Source: M0027 sp021713415
GTDB lineage: Bacteria > Pseudomonadota > Gammaproteobacteria > Francisellales > Francisellaceae
Direction of reading: 5' to 3'
DNA: 64,000 nucleotides
Assembly (NCBI GenBank): GCA_021713415.1
Contig: JAKJJQ010000005.1
Coordinates: 1 to 64,000, forward strand
Shown here: positions 40,038 to 50,735 of the stretch, piece after piece
How the letters are laid out: every line of letters starts with the position of its first letter
How positions within the stretch are numbered: position 1 is the stretch's first letter
Made by a program: the position numbers and the translations under genes
The notes under the pieces: generated by a model
Told to the model about the DNA's origin: nothing
The model's database searches: none
What the model saw: only the letters and a program-made list of their open reading frames with translations

Positions 40038-40221
40038 AATTACAAAATCAAAGTTTATTTAATTGTCTATAAATATTAGTTTAAATGAATTATGCCGAAA
40101 TTTTCTAAGAAGTAAAATATTTTAAGTTTTTCAAGAGAAATTTATTCTAAAGTGGGGGAAGTAGTAATTGTTGAGGTTGAGTGGCCGTGTTCCCATTGTG
40201 GTTATGAGTTTTATATATTTT

Positions 40222-41139
40222 CTAATTCATTTTAGCTGCGAATTCATCTAATGCTTGTTCCATTATAAATTCATCTAATGCTTTTTCTAATATAGCGTTA
40301 TCTTGGCTATTTGCAAATAAATGCTGAGGTGTAGATGCAGAGTTAGATGAAAAATCAAATGAAGACGAGGAGTTAGGTGAAGAACTAAGCGAATAATTAG
40401 AATCAGAAGAAATGCTAAGAGAAGGACTAGTAGCTGCAAGGTTATTATGATATAGGCTATTTTGATCAGGTATGCTATCTGTTATAGTACCATTATTGTC
40501 AATGCTGAAAACTCTTTTAACATCTTTCGCTCTTCCTGTTTGATTACGAAGTATCTCACCAGTTTTTGGGTGTCGTCTAGTATAGAATGAACTAAAATTA
40601 GATTTACCTTTAACAGAATTATGTCTTATCTTTGGTTGGAGTGGTTCGGTATAACCCACTATATTTATATTTCTATATCCTCTATCTCTCAATATGCGTG
40701 TAACTTCTCCAGCAATTACTTTATTTGCTAAAGATGGGTCAGGATTACTTTGATAAGGGTTATATGTTGTACCACTTTGGCATAAAAATAAATTAATTTG
40801 AAAAGGTTTATTATTTGGCAACCCATTTTCAATTAGCCTATTAACTAATTCTTCAGGACTAATTATTTTTCTCTCTTGGCAATTGGAAATAGTATTAGTA
40901 ATTTGACATGTTCCTTGCAATCCATGGGCGAATACATAAATTTTATCACCTTTATTAACCGCTAATTGATTATTTCTTTTAGGTTCTGATGTATAGTTTT
41001 TAACCTTAGGCCATTCAGATGTAGGATGGCCTTTAGTGTTAATTTGACCCTTTCTCCAATTTTTTGCCTGGTGAAGTAGACTATTTTTATTGTGATTGGA
41101 CTCTTCTTTTGTAAATGGAATAAATGTATATTTTGTCAT
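40222..41139 (-). CDS. Clan-CD-protease-like hypothetical protein, candidate effector
   Basis: 305 residues from the ATG whose first base is 41139, with AGGG and the AGGGTTGC leader just upstream. No family was recognised by name. Two blocks resemble the catalytic dyad of clan CD (caspase/C80-like) proteases: a hydrophobic strand ending in His-Gly (KIYVFAHG, H72) and, ~48 residues on, a strand ending in Cys (INLFLCQSG, C120). Residues ~225-270 are Ser-rich and disordered; the C-terminus repeats ALDEF (LEKALDEF, MEQALDEF) and is acidic, like many Dot/Icm secretion signals. Function is inference. Confidence 0.6.
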   Translation of the reverse strand: MTKYTFIPFTKEESNHNKNSLLHQAKNWRKGQINTKGHPTSEWPKVKNYTSEPKRNNQLAVNKGDKIYVFAHGLQGTCQITNTISNCQERKIISPEELVNRLIENGLPNNKPFQINLFLCQSGTTYNPYQSNPDPSLANKVIAGEVTRILRDRGYRNINIVGYTEPLQPKIRHNSVKGKSNFSSFYTRRHPKTGEILRNQTGRAKDVKRVFSIDNNGTITDSIPDQNSLYHNNLAATSPSLSISSDSNYSLSSSPNSSSSFDFSSNSASTPQHLFANSQDNAILEKALDEFIMEQALDEFAAKMN

Positions 41140-41244
41140 CTGCAACCCTTATAAATTTATATTTTATTAAAATATTAATTTATATCGATATACTTATGTT
41201 GTAAATGTAGAATTTTAAATTAAATCTAAACTTAAATTGTGTGT

Positions 41245-41301
41245 CTATTTTTGATAAAAATGGTTTAATTTTGTACCATGAAATAATGTGAATTTTGGCA
41301 T
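41245..41301 (-). pseudogene. Mini reading frame duplicating the start of the 40222-41139 gene
   Basis: Eighteen codons reading MPKFTLFHGTKLNHFYQK then a stop, preceded by GGAGGGTTGC directly at the ATG. The leader and first codons resemble those of the gene 160 bases downstream (AGGGTTGC, then M-T-K-Y-T-F). I read it as a decayed duplicate of that 5' end or of a related gene; a translated leader peptide is the alternative. Confidence 0.35.
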
Positions 41302-41399
41302 GCAACCCTCCAAAAACAACAACAACACACTTTGTGTCTGATTATTAATATATCATGATGATTGATATATGTACAGAGGTAATTAATGTACTGAACTAG

Positions 41400-42476
41400 C
41401 TATTTTGAAATCCAGCTTACTTTTGCATTTTCAAAAAAGATTGCATCTTCATGTTTTGCTTCTTGTTTTAAGCGCTTACTTGTATTTTCAAAGACTTCTA
41501 TAATTATTCTTCTTAGATGGGTTTGTGTATTAATGGCTGAAAAACCTCGTTGTTTAGGCAGTAAAGGAGTATCTTCATCAACTTGAGGATAATTACTTAA
41601 GCATAGGTATTTTCTCCATCTGATTAAAGCATCTAATGAATTTTTTTCAAAAGGGATATGTCTATTGGAGTTTGTTTTAATATACCATGTATTATTGATT
41701 TTATAGATATCACTCATTTTCGGTGTGATACCATTTGTAGGTATAAGTTCTGAAGGTTTAATTTTCATATATGCTAAAAGATAGATAATGAAATGACTTC
41801 TTTCACTTTGGAAAGAAGTATCTTTTGCCATCAAGTTAGCACTTGATATTAGTTGTTGAATATAATATTGATTAAATTGTGATTGCTTTTTTAAATTGCA
41901 TTTCTTAGTTGGATGTTGTTTTTGGAGTCTATGACGTAATATGACGATTGGGTTTTTATCAATATATGCCTTTTGCAGTAAATAATTAAAGAATGAACTT
42001 AGAATTAAAATAATCTCGTTAATGGAGCTTTCTTTTATTTTAAATTGTTCAATTGATGCTTTTTTACCTGTTTTATATTCTTGTCTTGATAGTGTAGAGA
42101 CAAAAGGTTTCCAATTACTATTAGGTACACGCTTATTATTTACAAAAATAAATCGTCTAGATTTTTTTGTGTCTATCCATGATTGTGGTGGCTTTTTGCA
42201 AAAATCAATGTAATTAATCATATCTTCTAGTGATAATTCTTTTAGAGATTTATTTTGAATAAGCCAACTCCAATGAAGTAAACGCTCAACTTCTCTTCTA
42301 TATGAATTAAATGTTCCATCACTATTAGAATTTAGTTTCAAAAAATTTTTTGCATGATAGAAATCTGTAATTTCTTTAACATGTATTGGCGCATCTAATT
42401 TATTAAAATTTTCCAAAAAATGTTTTTTATCATCAAATAAAGGCATGGGAGTTTTTATAGCATTAGTAGTAATCAT
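41400..42476 (-). pseudogene. Truncated, catalytically degenerate tyrosine recombinase
   Basis: 358 residues. The N-terminal SAM-like DNA-binding part (about 40-110) and the VPNSNWKPFV segment match phage-type integrases. In the catalytic half the usual R of the (G)LRxSEL motif is Lys (MKIKPSEL), the beta-hairpin lysine region YIKTNSNRHIPF is present, and the protein stops at VSWISK, where HxLRH, the third motif and the nucleophile Tyr should follow. The following sequence, read past the stop, does not restore them. It is thus very unlikely to recombine DNA; it could be a fossil or a DNA-binding derivative. Its start overlaps the upstream small gene (TAATG), suggesting coupling. Confidence 0.7.
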
Positions 42477-42763
42477 TATGTTCTCTCCAATGTATTGATA
42501 TATTGTTTAGAATTTATTATTGGTTTTAAACTAGAATGTTTTTGCTGAAGAATATTTTTTATTTTAGATTCAGCTTCATTAATGGTTATTGATAGGTTTA
42601 TATATTTCTTTGTTACTTCATTATTATTAAAGTTTTCATAGGTGAAACCAGTTAAAAAATCAAAAATATCACTAATATTATTAAGTATATCAATAAGTTT
42701 AGTTGTAACATTGTCTAAGGCTTTTTGTTTTAAGTCTATTTGATTATTATTTATATATTCCAT
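42476..42763 (-). CDS. Small hypothetical helical protein upstream of the recombinase
   Basis: 95 residues, mostly helix, N/K/I-rich, no recognised family. The stop codon overlaps the recombinase ATG by one base (TAATG), so the two form a translationally coupled pair. It may be a cofactor of that recombinase or an effector fragment; there is no evidence for either. Confidence 0.5.
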   Translation of the reverse strand: MEYINNNQIDLKQKALDNVTTKLIDILNNISDIFDFLTGFTYENFNNNEVTKKYINLSITINEAESKIKNILQQKHSSLKPIINSKQYINTLERT

Positions 42764-42824
42764 GATTATTACTCTTAATTTTTATTTTTGATTATTCTAT
42801 TGAGAGTGGGATAATGTTTGTATA

Positions 42825-42845
42825 AAGAATTTTCTAAAAATTCTT
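42825..42845. promoter_or_regulatory. Perfect dyad upstream of LuxR-type regulator 1
   Basis: AAGAATTTT and AAAATTCTT form a perfect 9-base inverted repeat around CTA, ~60 bases before the regulator start. The right half runs into TTCTTAGTT (42841-42849), the exact complement of AACTAAGAA found upstream of the paralogous regulator (49801-49809). A shared operator is plausible. Confidence 0.45.
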
Positions 42846-42902
42846 AGTTCTGTTAATATTTATATGATTTAAAAATCAAATTTGTAGAGTAACGGATTAG
42901 TA

Positions 42903-43682
42903 ATGAAAAAAGATTTATCTAAAATACCATATGAAATGATTTCAGTTGCAGGGGAAATTATTTATTCTGATATAGAGGTAACAGAATACATAAGTGGCCA
43001 GCGTGATATTTTGCAGGAAAACCCTAATAGCGCGCCTAAACAGTTTGCTTTCCCTTTAGGACATAGTGAATTACTTAATGATAATATAGCTCTTTTTAGT
43101 GGAGATGTAGATAAGTTGGTTAAACATGGTGTTATATTTTCTGATCAACATGTTTGTGTATTTACCAATATAAGAAAGCCATTAATGATTCATGGGAAAA
43201 TTACAGGAATTATTAATACATATGATCTTGGATATCAGCAGCTAATAACCAACCCATGTTTCCAGAATCTTGAGCCTATTACTTATCAGTACGAAAATTT
43301 CACAAAAAATGATATTAAGTTGCTAGTTTTATTATCACAATATAAAAAATTAAAAAATAATGATATAAAAAACGTATTTGATATTAAAATAAGCACAACT
43401 TATATTTATAAACATGAGTTATCAAATAAATTAAAATATATTATGGAGTCACAGGAGATCAGTCAGGTAGGGCTGCTGAATGATATGTTTAAGATTTCAG
43501 CACCTAAATGTGACTCTAAAGAAATAAAAGACTCTCAGTTTATAGTATTACCTGAAAAGGAATTCCTAATCCATTGTAAAAACTTATCTCAACAAAAAGC
43601 AAAGATATTAAAATTTGAAAATAACTTTGATGATCAACTGATAGAGAATTGGAAAAAGCTTTTAGAATATGTGAAAAAGTAA
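42903..43682 (+). CDS. LuxR-type HTH regulator 1 (paralogue of the one at 49932)
   Basis: 259 residues. The region about 132-180 (FTKNDIKLLVLLSQ..., then IKNVFDIKISTTYIYKHELSNKL) fits the LuxR/GerE HTH pattern with its opening L-T-x-R-E/xLL and closing T-V-xxH-xxxI-xxKL in a diverged form. The N-terminal ~125 residues (KQFAFPLGHSELL, a GxITGIIN strand, NPCFQN) are shared only with the paralogue 6 kb away and may sense a signal. Both are plus-strand genes facing away from leftward accessory genes. Regulation of the dotA island is inference from position and shared upstream motifs. Confidence 0.65.
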   Translation: MKKDLSKIPYEMISVAGEIIYSDIEVTEYISGQRDILQENPNSAPKQFAFPLGHSELLNDNIALFSGDVDKLVKHGVIFSDQHVCVFTNIRKPLMIHGKITGIINTYDLGYQQLITNPCFQNLEPITYQYENFTKNDIKLLVLLSQYKKLKNNDIKNVFDIKISTTYIYKHELSNKLKYIMESQEISQVGLLNDMFKISAPKCDSKEIKDSQFIVLPEKEFLIHCKNLSQQKAKILKFENNFDDQLIENWKKLLEYVKK

Positions 43683-43684
43683 GG

Positions 43685-43849
43685 TTAATTGTATTTTGAC
43701 TTAATTAAATGTAATTGGTTAGTTTTATTTTTTTGAAGTTTTTTTTTAGATAGTAATCGATAGCACTTTTTTAGATGTTTTAATGCAAATTTTAGTATGG
43801 TTAGTCTGACTATAATCAAAAAAACAATACTTATTATAGTTTTTATCAT
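43685..43849 (-). CDS. Small membrane protein (54 residues)
   Basis: ATG at 43849 with a GGAG site eight bases upstream. A hydrophobic stretch (MIKTIISIVFLIIVRLTILKF) is followed by a very basic tail (KKCYRLLSKKKLQKN). It stops two bases from the end of the convergent regulator gene, filling the space neatly. No homologue is known to me. Ribosome site, length and topology make it a plausible gene, but unproven. Confidence 0.45.
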   Translation of the reverse strand: MIKTIISIVFLIIVRLTILKFALKHLKKCYRLLSKKKLQKNKTNQLHLIKSKYN

Positions 43850-44011
43850 CGTGTTGGCTCCAAATTATGATTGTTGTGGATTTTAAATTTATTTAAGAAT
43901 TTTATTCCAATGTAATTTTATAATAAATATAGATATTTTAGAAAAATCTTTAGTAAATGTACTTTTACTTATATTTTAAAAAAATCTATATGAATGGCAT
44001 AGGGTTAGTTT

Positions 44012-44360
44012 TTAAGATGAATAATGAATTAAATAACATTTAGGTTGAGGGTTGGGTCTAAAATTGGTCATATAAGCTGTTACAATAAGTTGATAGCCTT
44101 TAGGAATCTTTACATTGCATTCTGGTGTCGTTACTCGATAGCTACTTCCCATAAAACCAAACATATACATTGTATGAATAGTAGCGCTATGTTTTGTACA
44201 AGTCATACTTTCTATAGGCGCTGAGTTAAATGCTGAAGCTTGGGTAAACATAATTTCACCAGCACTAGTAAAATGTCCTTTTTCAGATAACTGAATTAAA
44301 TTAATAACGCAGGTGGATTTAGTATTGTCACTTGCTATTGCAATGGAGAAATAAAGCGAT

Positions 44361-44389
<29 letters not shown>
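44012..44389 (-). CDS. Putative secreted hypothetical protein overlapping the repeat-protein gene
   Basis: 125 residues from the ATG whose first base is 44389; an in-frame TTG at 44452 is possible but would lengthen the overlap. The start (NTCLVIGFRSLYFSIAIAS) could be a short signal peptide, and the rest has four or five Cys and Tyr-rich strands (YRVTTPECNVKIPKGYQLIV). The first ~29 bases overlap the 3' end of the repeat-protein gene in another frame. No ribosome site is obvious, so coupling to the upstream gene is likely if it is real. Unrecognised. Confidence 0.5.
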
Positions 44390-45677
<1,288 letters not shown>

Positions 45678-45795
45678 AACATTTCACTTTTTAACTATTT
45701 ATTTATTTTTATTTTGATTGAGTTTTGCACAAAAAGAACTTGTAAAAAATCGCTAAAAATCTTTATTTTTAAATATGTTTGCATGTAGTTTGTTA

Positions 45796-46329
45796 TTATG
45801 ATGGTGCTAGCTCACTTAACCCATTTGAAGCAGCTTGTTTTTCCAAAGCCTGATCATGTCGCTCTTGTTGATCTAAAAATAATGACGGGGGCTGTTCTGG
45901 TTTTAAATTATTATTAAACATATTGCCAAGTTGCTTCATAAATTCTTTTGTTGTATCTGAATTAGCCTCATTATTCTTGAAGAGCTTTGATATTAAAATA
46001 ATGGCTATTCCTAAAGTCCCGAACCCTTCAATTAGACGTCCATTTTGCTTCTTTTCAAGTTGTTCTTCATTTTTTTGTTGCTGAGCTATTTGCTTTAATG
46101 TTGGTGGTTCACCTGTAATTCGATTGACCAATTGTTGTTGATTTTCAGGTTTAAGATTTCCATTTTTTAATGTATCAAATAAGTTATTGAGTCTTGAATT
46201 TTTTGAACCAAATTCTTGCTTTGCATAAGCAAATAATTTATCTTGATCTTCTTGATTGTATGTGCCGCTTTCTTTAGCTTTTTTAAGTATTTCATCTATT
46301 TCACTTTTTTTGATTTTTGATTTTTCCAC
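45796..46329 (-). CDS. Hypothetical protein with one membrane helix, next to dotA
   Basis: 177 residues from a GTG with GGGGAA ahead. Residues 1-95 are charged helix; one hydrophobic helix (RLIEGFGTLGIAIILISKLF, about 97-116) follows; the tail is polar with PEQPPS. No family recognised. It lies about 170 bases downstream of dotA in the same direction. It might be a local Dot/Icm accessory or a translocated membrane protein. Confidence 0.55.
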   Translation of the reverse strand: MEKSKIKKSEIDEILKKAKESGTYNQEDQDKLFAYAKQEFGSKNSRLNNLFDTLKNGNLKPENQQQLVNRITGEPPTLKQIAQQQKNEEQLEKKQNGRLIEGFGTLGIAIILISKLFKNNEANSDTTKEFMKQLGNMFNNNLKPEQPPSLFLDQQERHDQALEKQAASNGLSELAPS

Positions 46330-46500
46330 AAGTATATTCCCCTACTAATTATTGAATTTGCCTAGATGTTGTTATTTGGTATTTTTATGTTGTATTTTTT
46401 AATTAGTGATACATCACATACCATTTTATTTTTTGTTTAGATAAAATAAAATCGTATAAAAAAATAATAGTTTGCTATTGATTTATTTGATTATTTATGA

Positions 46501-49500
46501 TTAAGCCATAATCATTTTGGCGGCTTGTTGGCCAGCTTTGGCTGCATCATTTGAAGCTGCAAAGTTTCGTTGTGATTCAGATTTTGAGGTGTCAATTGTA
46601 CCTTGGTTGTATGATTGAGTTAGTTGTTTCTGACTTTCAATGCCTTGGCTCATGGTTTGTCCTCCAGCTTGAGCCATACCTTGAGCATACTGCATACCAG
46701 CCCCTTTAAATTCTTGAATTGCAGCTTCACCACCACTGTCACCACTGTCAGCCCCTAACCAACGCAATACTTTATCAGGTATAATATAAATTAAAGAAAA
46801 ACATTTGCTAAATGCCATGGCTAAAAAGGTTGCATATAAAAATATAATCAAAACAGAGAATGTGCCACGGGCAATATTAGCAGCATCGGAACCATCTGAT
46901 ACTGGCAACATATTTAGTAATGAGTCGGTTATTGCATGAAAACCTTCAGCAGAGTATCCAATGACAATATAGGTCAGCCCAATCCCGCAAATCATACCTA
47001 CAACCATCAAAACAGGGCGTAATGTCAAATTAATAGCAATTTTGATACCAGGTTGTGCTTTACCAAATACATCATGCCCTTCTGGGAAGGCAAGTCCATG
47101 TGCAACAATTGGAGCAGCAACAAAAGCTTCAATAACAAGTAAAAGCCATGCTGTTTTGCCTGCCCAGAAAAGTATAAAAGGAGTATAAGGAATAATTAAT
47201 GCAAATGAAACACCAATACTGAAAATTGAGGTTAATACAAATAAAATTAATGGTAACCACATTAAACTTAATGAAAATCTAGCCATCTGCATGGTTACAT
47301 TAAACATAATTTGAGAATATTCTAAAGCTATTTGAGCATTAAGTGTACTACTAGCCACGCCAAGGGTGGCTGCATTAATAATAGTGTATTTTGTTGCGTT
47401 TGACTTTGCACTGTCGGCTTGGCTTTTAGCAGACTGTTGAATTTGGTTTAATTCATCAACAGCATGAGAGTATACACCAATCATGCTGTTAATCGTGCCT
47501 TCAATCAGTGACATGCCAATTGCTTGAACATTTTGCACCATGCTATAATTTTGTGCAGCATAGTTGCATTGATCGTCATCACTATCGCAGGTGCTACCAA
47601 TATTATAAATAGCGCCAAGTAATCCACCAACCTCACCAGCGTTTCCATTTGTACCAATTTTGTCAAAGATAGCAGTTAGCATTTGTTGTGCTGGGTCAGT
47701 AACACTATTTGTATTAACTGATGATGGTCGTGTTGGACCAAAGTTAACCATATTGGTGCTAAAAAAGCTGAATAAATTTATAACGGGTATGATCGTTTTA
47801 TTCAATATATCATCAGCTAGCTGAGTTTTTTGACTGCTATCATCAGCGGATATATAAGGAGAATAGGCTGAGCTAACTAAGGAAGAAATTATATATAAGT
47901 ATTGAGCATATTCAAAGCTCATGCCATCAACTAAAAGTGAATTAACTTCAGAAGTGTAACGTGCCTGAGAATCATCAGAGATAGATGAATCTTTAATAAT
48001 TTGATTAAATAGTTGGCGGACAGAATCCATAGATGTGACAAAAGTAGCTGATTTACTTAAGTTTTTATATGGTTTTAAGTCTGCTATAGTAGTTAATTGA
48101 TTACCATTACTTATGGTAGGATCAAATGATTCAGTTGTCCCATAGGCAAGCATATCGCCAACATATGTGGTTTTTTGAGTATAATTTACAGCAATTTTAT
48201 CATATTCAATTGGTATTGATGTTTTATTAGATACTTTATTTGCTGCATCAGAAAGTTTAGAAAAATTAGCATATAAATTGGTTAAGTTAGTAGCTAGAGC
48301 ATTATCAAAATTAAGATACAGCTGATCAGCATTCCACCAACCAAAAGTTTTAGCCTGATAACAAAGGCTATTTGTATCACTATCATCACATCCAGGGACA
48401 ACATTACCAGTTTCTTTTTGTAGAGCAACGATAATAGCATTGGCTGTGTTATCTAAAGCTGTAGGTTCTGCAGTATCTAAGGAATTAGGTTGAGTTACTA
48501 AATTAGCAGTGAGGTAGGCAGGAACTGTAACACTGTATCGATGAAAAATATTCTCAATTTCAGCATCTTTTGGTTGATTAAGCATTTGGTTAATCGTAAA
48601 GTGTCCTTGCCAGTCAACGGTATTTAATTGTGTTTGAACGTAATAACTTGGACCTAAGAACGACCATGTTGCTAACCCTTGCTGTAAATAAGATGAATAA
48701 ATTTCAAGTGGTTTCACAGAAGGGTCAGTGCTAGAAACTGAATTGATTAAAGGCATATAGTAAGTAGATACAAATCCATTATTGGCATCCGTCGTAAAAC
48801 TAATATTACAAGATATTGGTTTAAAGGCTATAGATTTTTGGACATAATCTAGGCCAGCAATACTACCATCGCCATAGTAGGGTATCGTGACATATTTACG
48901 ATTTCCATTGCTATCTAGAATATATGGTTTTGGAATATATATGTATTTAGTAGTTGTGGCTGATGACTGTATACAAGGTGCGTTGTTTAGATTATTTTTG
49001 TCTGTTTTAACATAAATGCCACTATCATCTATTATATGACGTGTTAGATTGCTCATCATGAAAGTAGCAAGATATGTTTCAATGTTATTTATAACTTCGC
49101 TACTGACAACAGGTGGTACATTACCATCAACAACTTTCTCTACTACACTTGCCCATAAGTAATCAGCAAATGAAACACCAGTTGATATCATAGCGTATAT
49201 AATATACTGAGCAAGACAATAACCAGTTTGAAATGGAACTGCTGATATAACGCCTCCTAGAGATCTAAGCATTACCCAAACAGAATTCCAATTTTTTCCT
49301 AGGAATTTTCCATCTTGAGCTGAATTAATTGTTCCGACAATAATTACATAAGCATATATGATCATAATTGTCCCTAATAAGCCAGCATTGAAATACTGGA
49401 ATAGGTAACCAAAAAGTGTAGGTTCTGACGTGATATTATTTGATAATATGGTATTTAAATTAACACCAAATACTTCTTGTAGGATAGAGATCGATTGATC

Positions 49501-49545
49501 ACTTTTTGGTATGCTACCCCAAATACTATTGAACATGCCACTCAT
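46501..49545 (-). CDS. dotA: Dot/Icm type IVB secretion protein DotA
   Basis: 1014 residues, close to the ~1050 of Legionella DotA. The DotA/TraY layout is clear: N-terminal membrane helices (about 45-75, 90-145), a long Cys-containing periplasmic region (about 150-740), a cluster of five or so C-terminal helices (about 755-920) and a cytoplasmic tail. Typical stretches are FNAGLLGTIMIIYAYVII, NWNSVWVMLRS, PFILFWAGKTAW, GLAFPEGHDVFG and RWLGADSGDSGGEAA. DotA is essential for effector export in Legionella. The other core dot/icm genes are not in the window apart from the IcmV-like gene; dotB-D, normally close in Legionella, are absent here. Confidence 0.93.
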   Translation of the reverse strand: MSGMFNSIWGSIPKSDQSISILQEVFGVNLNTILSNNITSEPTLFGYLFQYFNAGLLGTIMIIYAYVIIVGTINSAQDGKFLGKNWNSVWVMLRSLGGVISAVPFQTGYCLAQYIIYAMISTGVSFADYLWASVVEKVVDGNVPPVVSSEVINNIETYLATFMMSNLTRHIIDDSGIYVKTDKNNLNNAPCIQSSATTTKYIYIPKPYILDSNGNRKYVTIPYYGDGSIAGLDYVQKSIAFKPISCNISFTTDANNGFVSTYYMPLINSVSSTDPSVKPLEIYSSYLQQGLATWSFLGPSYYVQTQLNTVDWQGHFTINQMLNQPKDAEIENIFHRYSVTVPAYLTANLVTQPNSLDTAEPTALDNTANAIIVALQKETGNVVPGCDDSDTNSLCYQAKTFGWWNADQLYLNFDNALATNLTNLYANFSKLSDAANKVSNKTSIPIEYDKIAVNYTQKTTYVGDMLAYGTTESFDPTISNGNQLTTIADLKPYKNLSKSATFVTSMDSVRQLFNQIIKDSSISDDSQARYTSEVNSLLVDGMSFEYAQYLYIISSLVSSAYSPYISADDSSQKTQLADDILNKTIIPVINLFSFFSTNMVNFGPTRPSSVNTNSVTDPAQQMLTAIFDKIGTNGNAGEVGGLLGAIYNIGSTCDSDDDQCNYAAQNYSMVQNVQAIGMSLIEGTINSMIGVYSHAVDELNQIQQSAKSQADSAKSNATKYTIINAATLGVASSTLNAQIALEYSQIMFNVTMQMARFSLSLMWLPLILFVLTSIFSIGVSFALIIPYTPFILFWAGKTAWLLLVIEAFVAAPIVAHGLAFPEGHDVFGKAQPGIKIAINLTLRPVLMVVGMICGIGLTYIVIGYSAEGFHAITDSLLNMLPVSDGSDAANIARGTFSVLIIFLYATFLAMAFSKCFSLIYIIPDKVLRWLGADSGDSGGEAAIQEFKGAGMQYAQGMAQAGGQTMSQGIESQKQLTQSYNQGTIDTSKSESQRNFAASNDAAKAGQQAAKMIMA

Positions 49546-49931
49546 AACTGTACCTTGTGTTGTTTTTAGTTGTATTATTTTTTAAGTGTTTTGTTAATGC
49601 TGTTGTAGTTTGTTTTGTTTTTGACCAGAATATCTTTTTTGGATTTGATGTAAATGTAATATTTTTTTGTAAAATCTTAGTTTTATCTGTTAGAAAGGCT
49701 AAGAAATAAAATAATTTGATATTATTAGTATTTCTATAATTTCTTTAAAAGCTAGGCAGTATTTTATTGTGAATAATTTAAAATAATGAGTTTTAAACTT
49801 AACTAAGAAATCTGCAATTTTCCTTAGTTTGCATATCTGATTATTTATATATTATTTGTTGAACTTTGCATACTAGATACATTTGTGAAGTAGATACTAA
49901 CAATAAATTTAATGATAAAACCGGGGTTACT
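49546..49931. other. Divergent intergenic region between dotA and regulator 2
   Basis: About 390 AT-rich bases with no convincing gene. It holds two arrangements of the same half-sites: CTTAGTT (49676-49682) facing CTAAGAAA (49699-), and AACTAAGAAA (49801-49810) facing CTTAGTT (49823-49829). Promoters for dotA and regulator 2 must lie here. Confidence 0.5.
49801..49829. promoter_or_regulatory. Inverted repeat upstream of LuxR-type regulator 2
   Basis: AACTAAG (49801-49807) and CTTAGTT (49823-49829) are perfect inverted arms around a 15-base AT-rich spacer, ~100 bases before regulator 2. AACTAAGAA recurs, inverted, upstream of regulator 1 (42841-42849). Spacing suits a dimeric activator or repressor. 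Confidence 0.4.
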
Positions 49932-50720
49932 ATGAGAAAGCATTTAGTCAAAAAACAATTTGAAATGATAACGTTAGCTGGTGAAGTATTATTTTCTGAT
50001 TTATTTTTAAGTCGGCATCTTGGAGAAAGTCGTACTATTTTAGCAAATAAGTTAAATCAAGAACCTAAACAGTTTGCATTTCCATTAGGCTATAGCGCAT
50101 TACCTAATGATATATTGTCTATTTTTGAAAATAGGAAAGAAAGTATAACAACTTATGGTGTTCTTTTTTCAAAAGATAAATTCGGTGTGTTTACCTTGCA
50201 GCGCTATCCATTGATTGCAAGGGGTAGAGTAACAGGGATTATTAATAATATCGATTTTGGTTTTCATCAGTTACTAGCAAACCCATGCTTTCAAAATATT
50301 AGAGCTATTAATTATAAATATGAAAAATTTACTAAAAATGAAATTAAATTATTGTTTTTACTAGCTCAGTTTCCAAAAATAAAAAATACAGAGATAAAGA
50401 AAATTTTTGATGTTCAAATTAGAACAACCTATATTTATAAGCATGATTTAATTAACAAATTAAAATATATTACACATTCGGATAAAATTGATTATACTCA
50501 AATTGTTGCTGATATGTTTCAGGTTGACTTAGCTTCAATTAATCAAACTATAATAGATAAAAGAAAATTTATTGTGTTACCTCAAGAAGAGTTTTTCCAT
50601 CACTTAAATTTAATATCAAGGCAAAATAATACTGCTTCAGTAAAGTATGTAAATAATTTTAGTCAAGAGACGATTCAAAAATGGCAAAAATTGATATGTA
50701 GCTCAAATTTGAATGGTTAG
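49932..50720 (+). CDS. LuxR-type HTH regulator 2 (paralogue of the one at 42903)
   Basis: 262 residues. The start at 49932 was chosen because it aligns with the paralogue start (M-R/K-K...FEMI, AGE) and has a GGGG ribosome site; an upstream TTG would add 22 residues. Conserved with regulator 1: KQFAFPLG, GRVTGIINN, NPCFQN, and the HTH (FTKNEIKLLFLLAQ...TTYIYKHDLINKLKYI). Divergent from dotA and convergent with the RGS gene (15 bases between). Position makes dotA and the RGS gene likely targets; unproven. Confidence 0.68.
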   Translation: MRKHLVKKQFEMITLAGEVLFSDLFLSRHLGESRTILANKLNQEPKQFAFPLGYSALPNDILSIFENRKESITTYGVLFSKDKFGVFTLQRYPLIARGRVTGIINNIDFGFHQLLANPCFQNIRAINYKYEKFTKNEIKLLFLLAQFPKIKNTEIKKIFDVQIRTTYIYKHDLINKLKYITHSDKIDYTQIVADMFQVDLASINQTIIDKRKFIVLPQEEFFHHLNLISRQNNTASVKYVNNFSQETIQKWQKLICSSNLNG

Positions 50721-50735
50721 TGATAAGTTAAGTGA

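Noticed and set aside
40152..40235. GTG-started 27-codon frame with a WPCSHCGYEF zinc-knuckle-like end
   Set aside because: Very short and overlaps the end of the clan-CD-like gene; perhaps the tail of a lost gene, but nothing upstream supports it.
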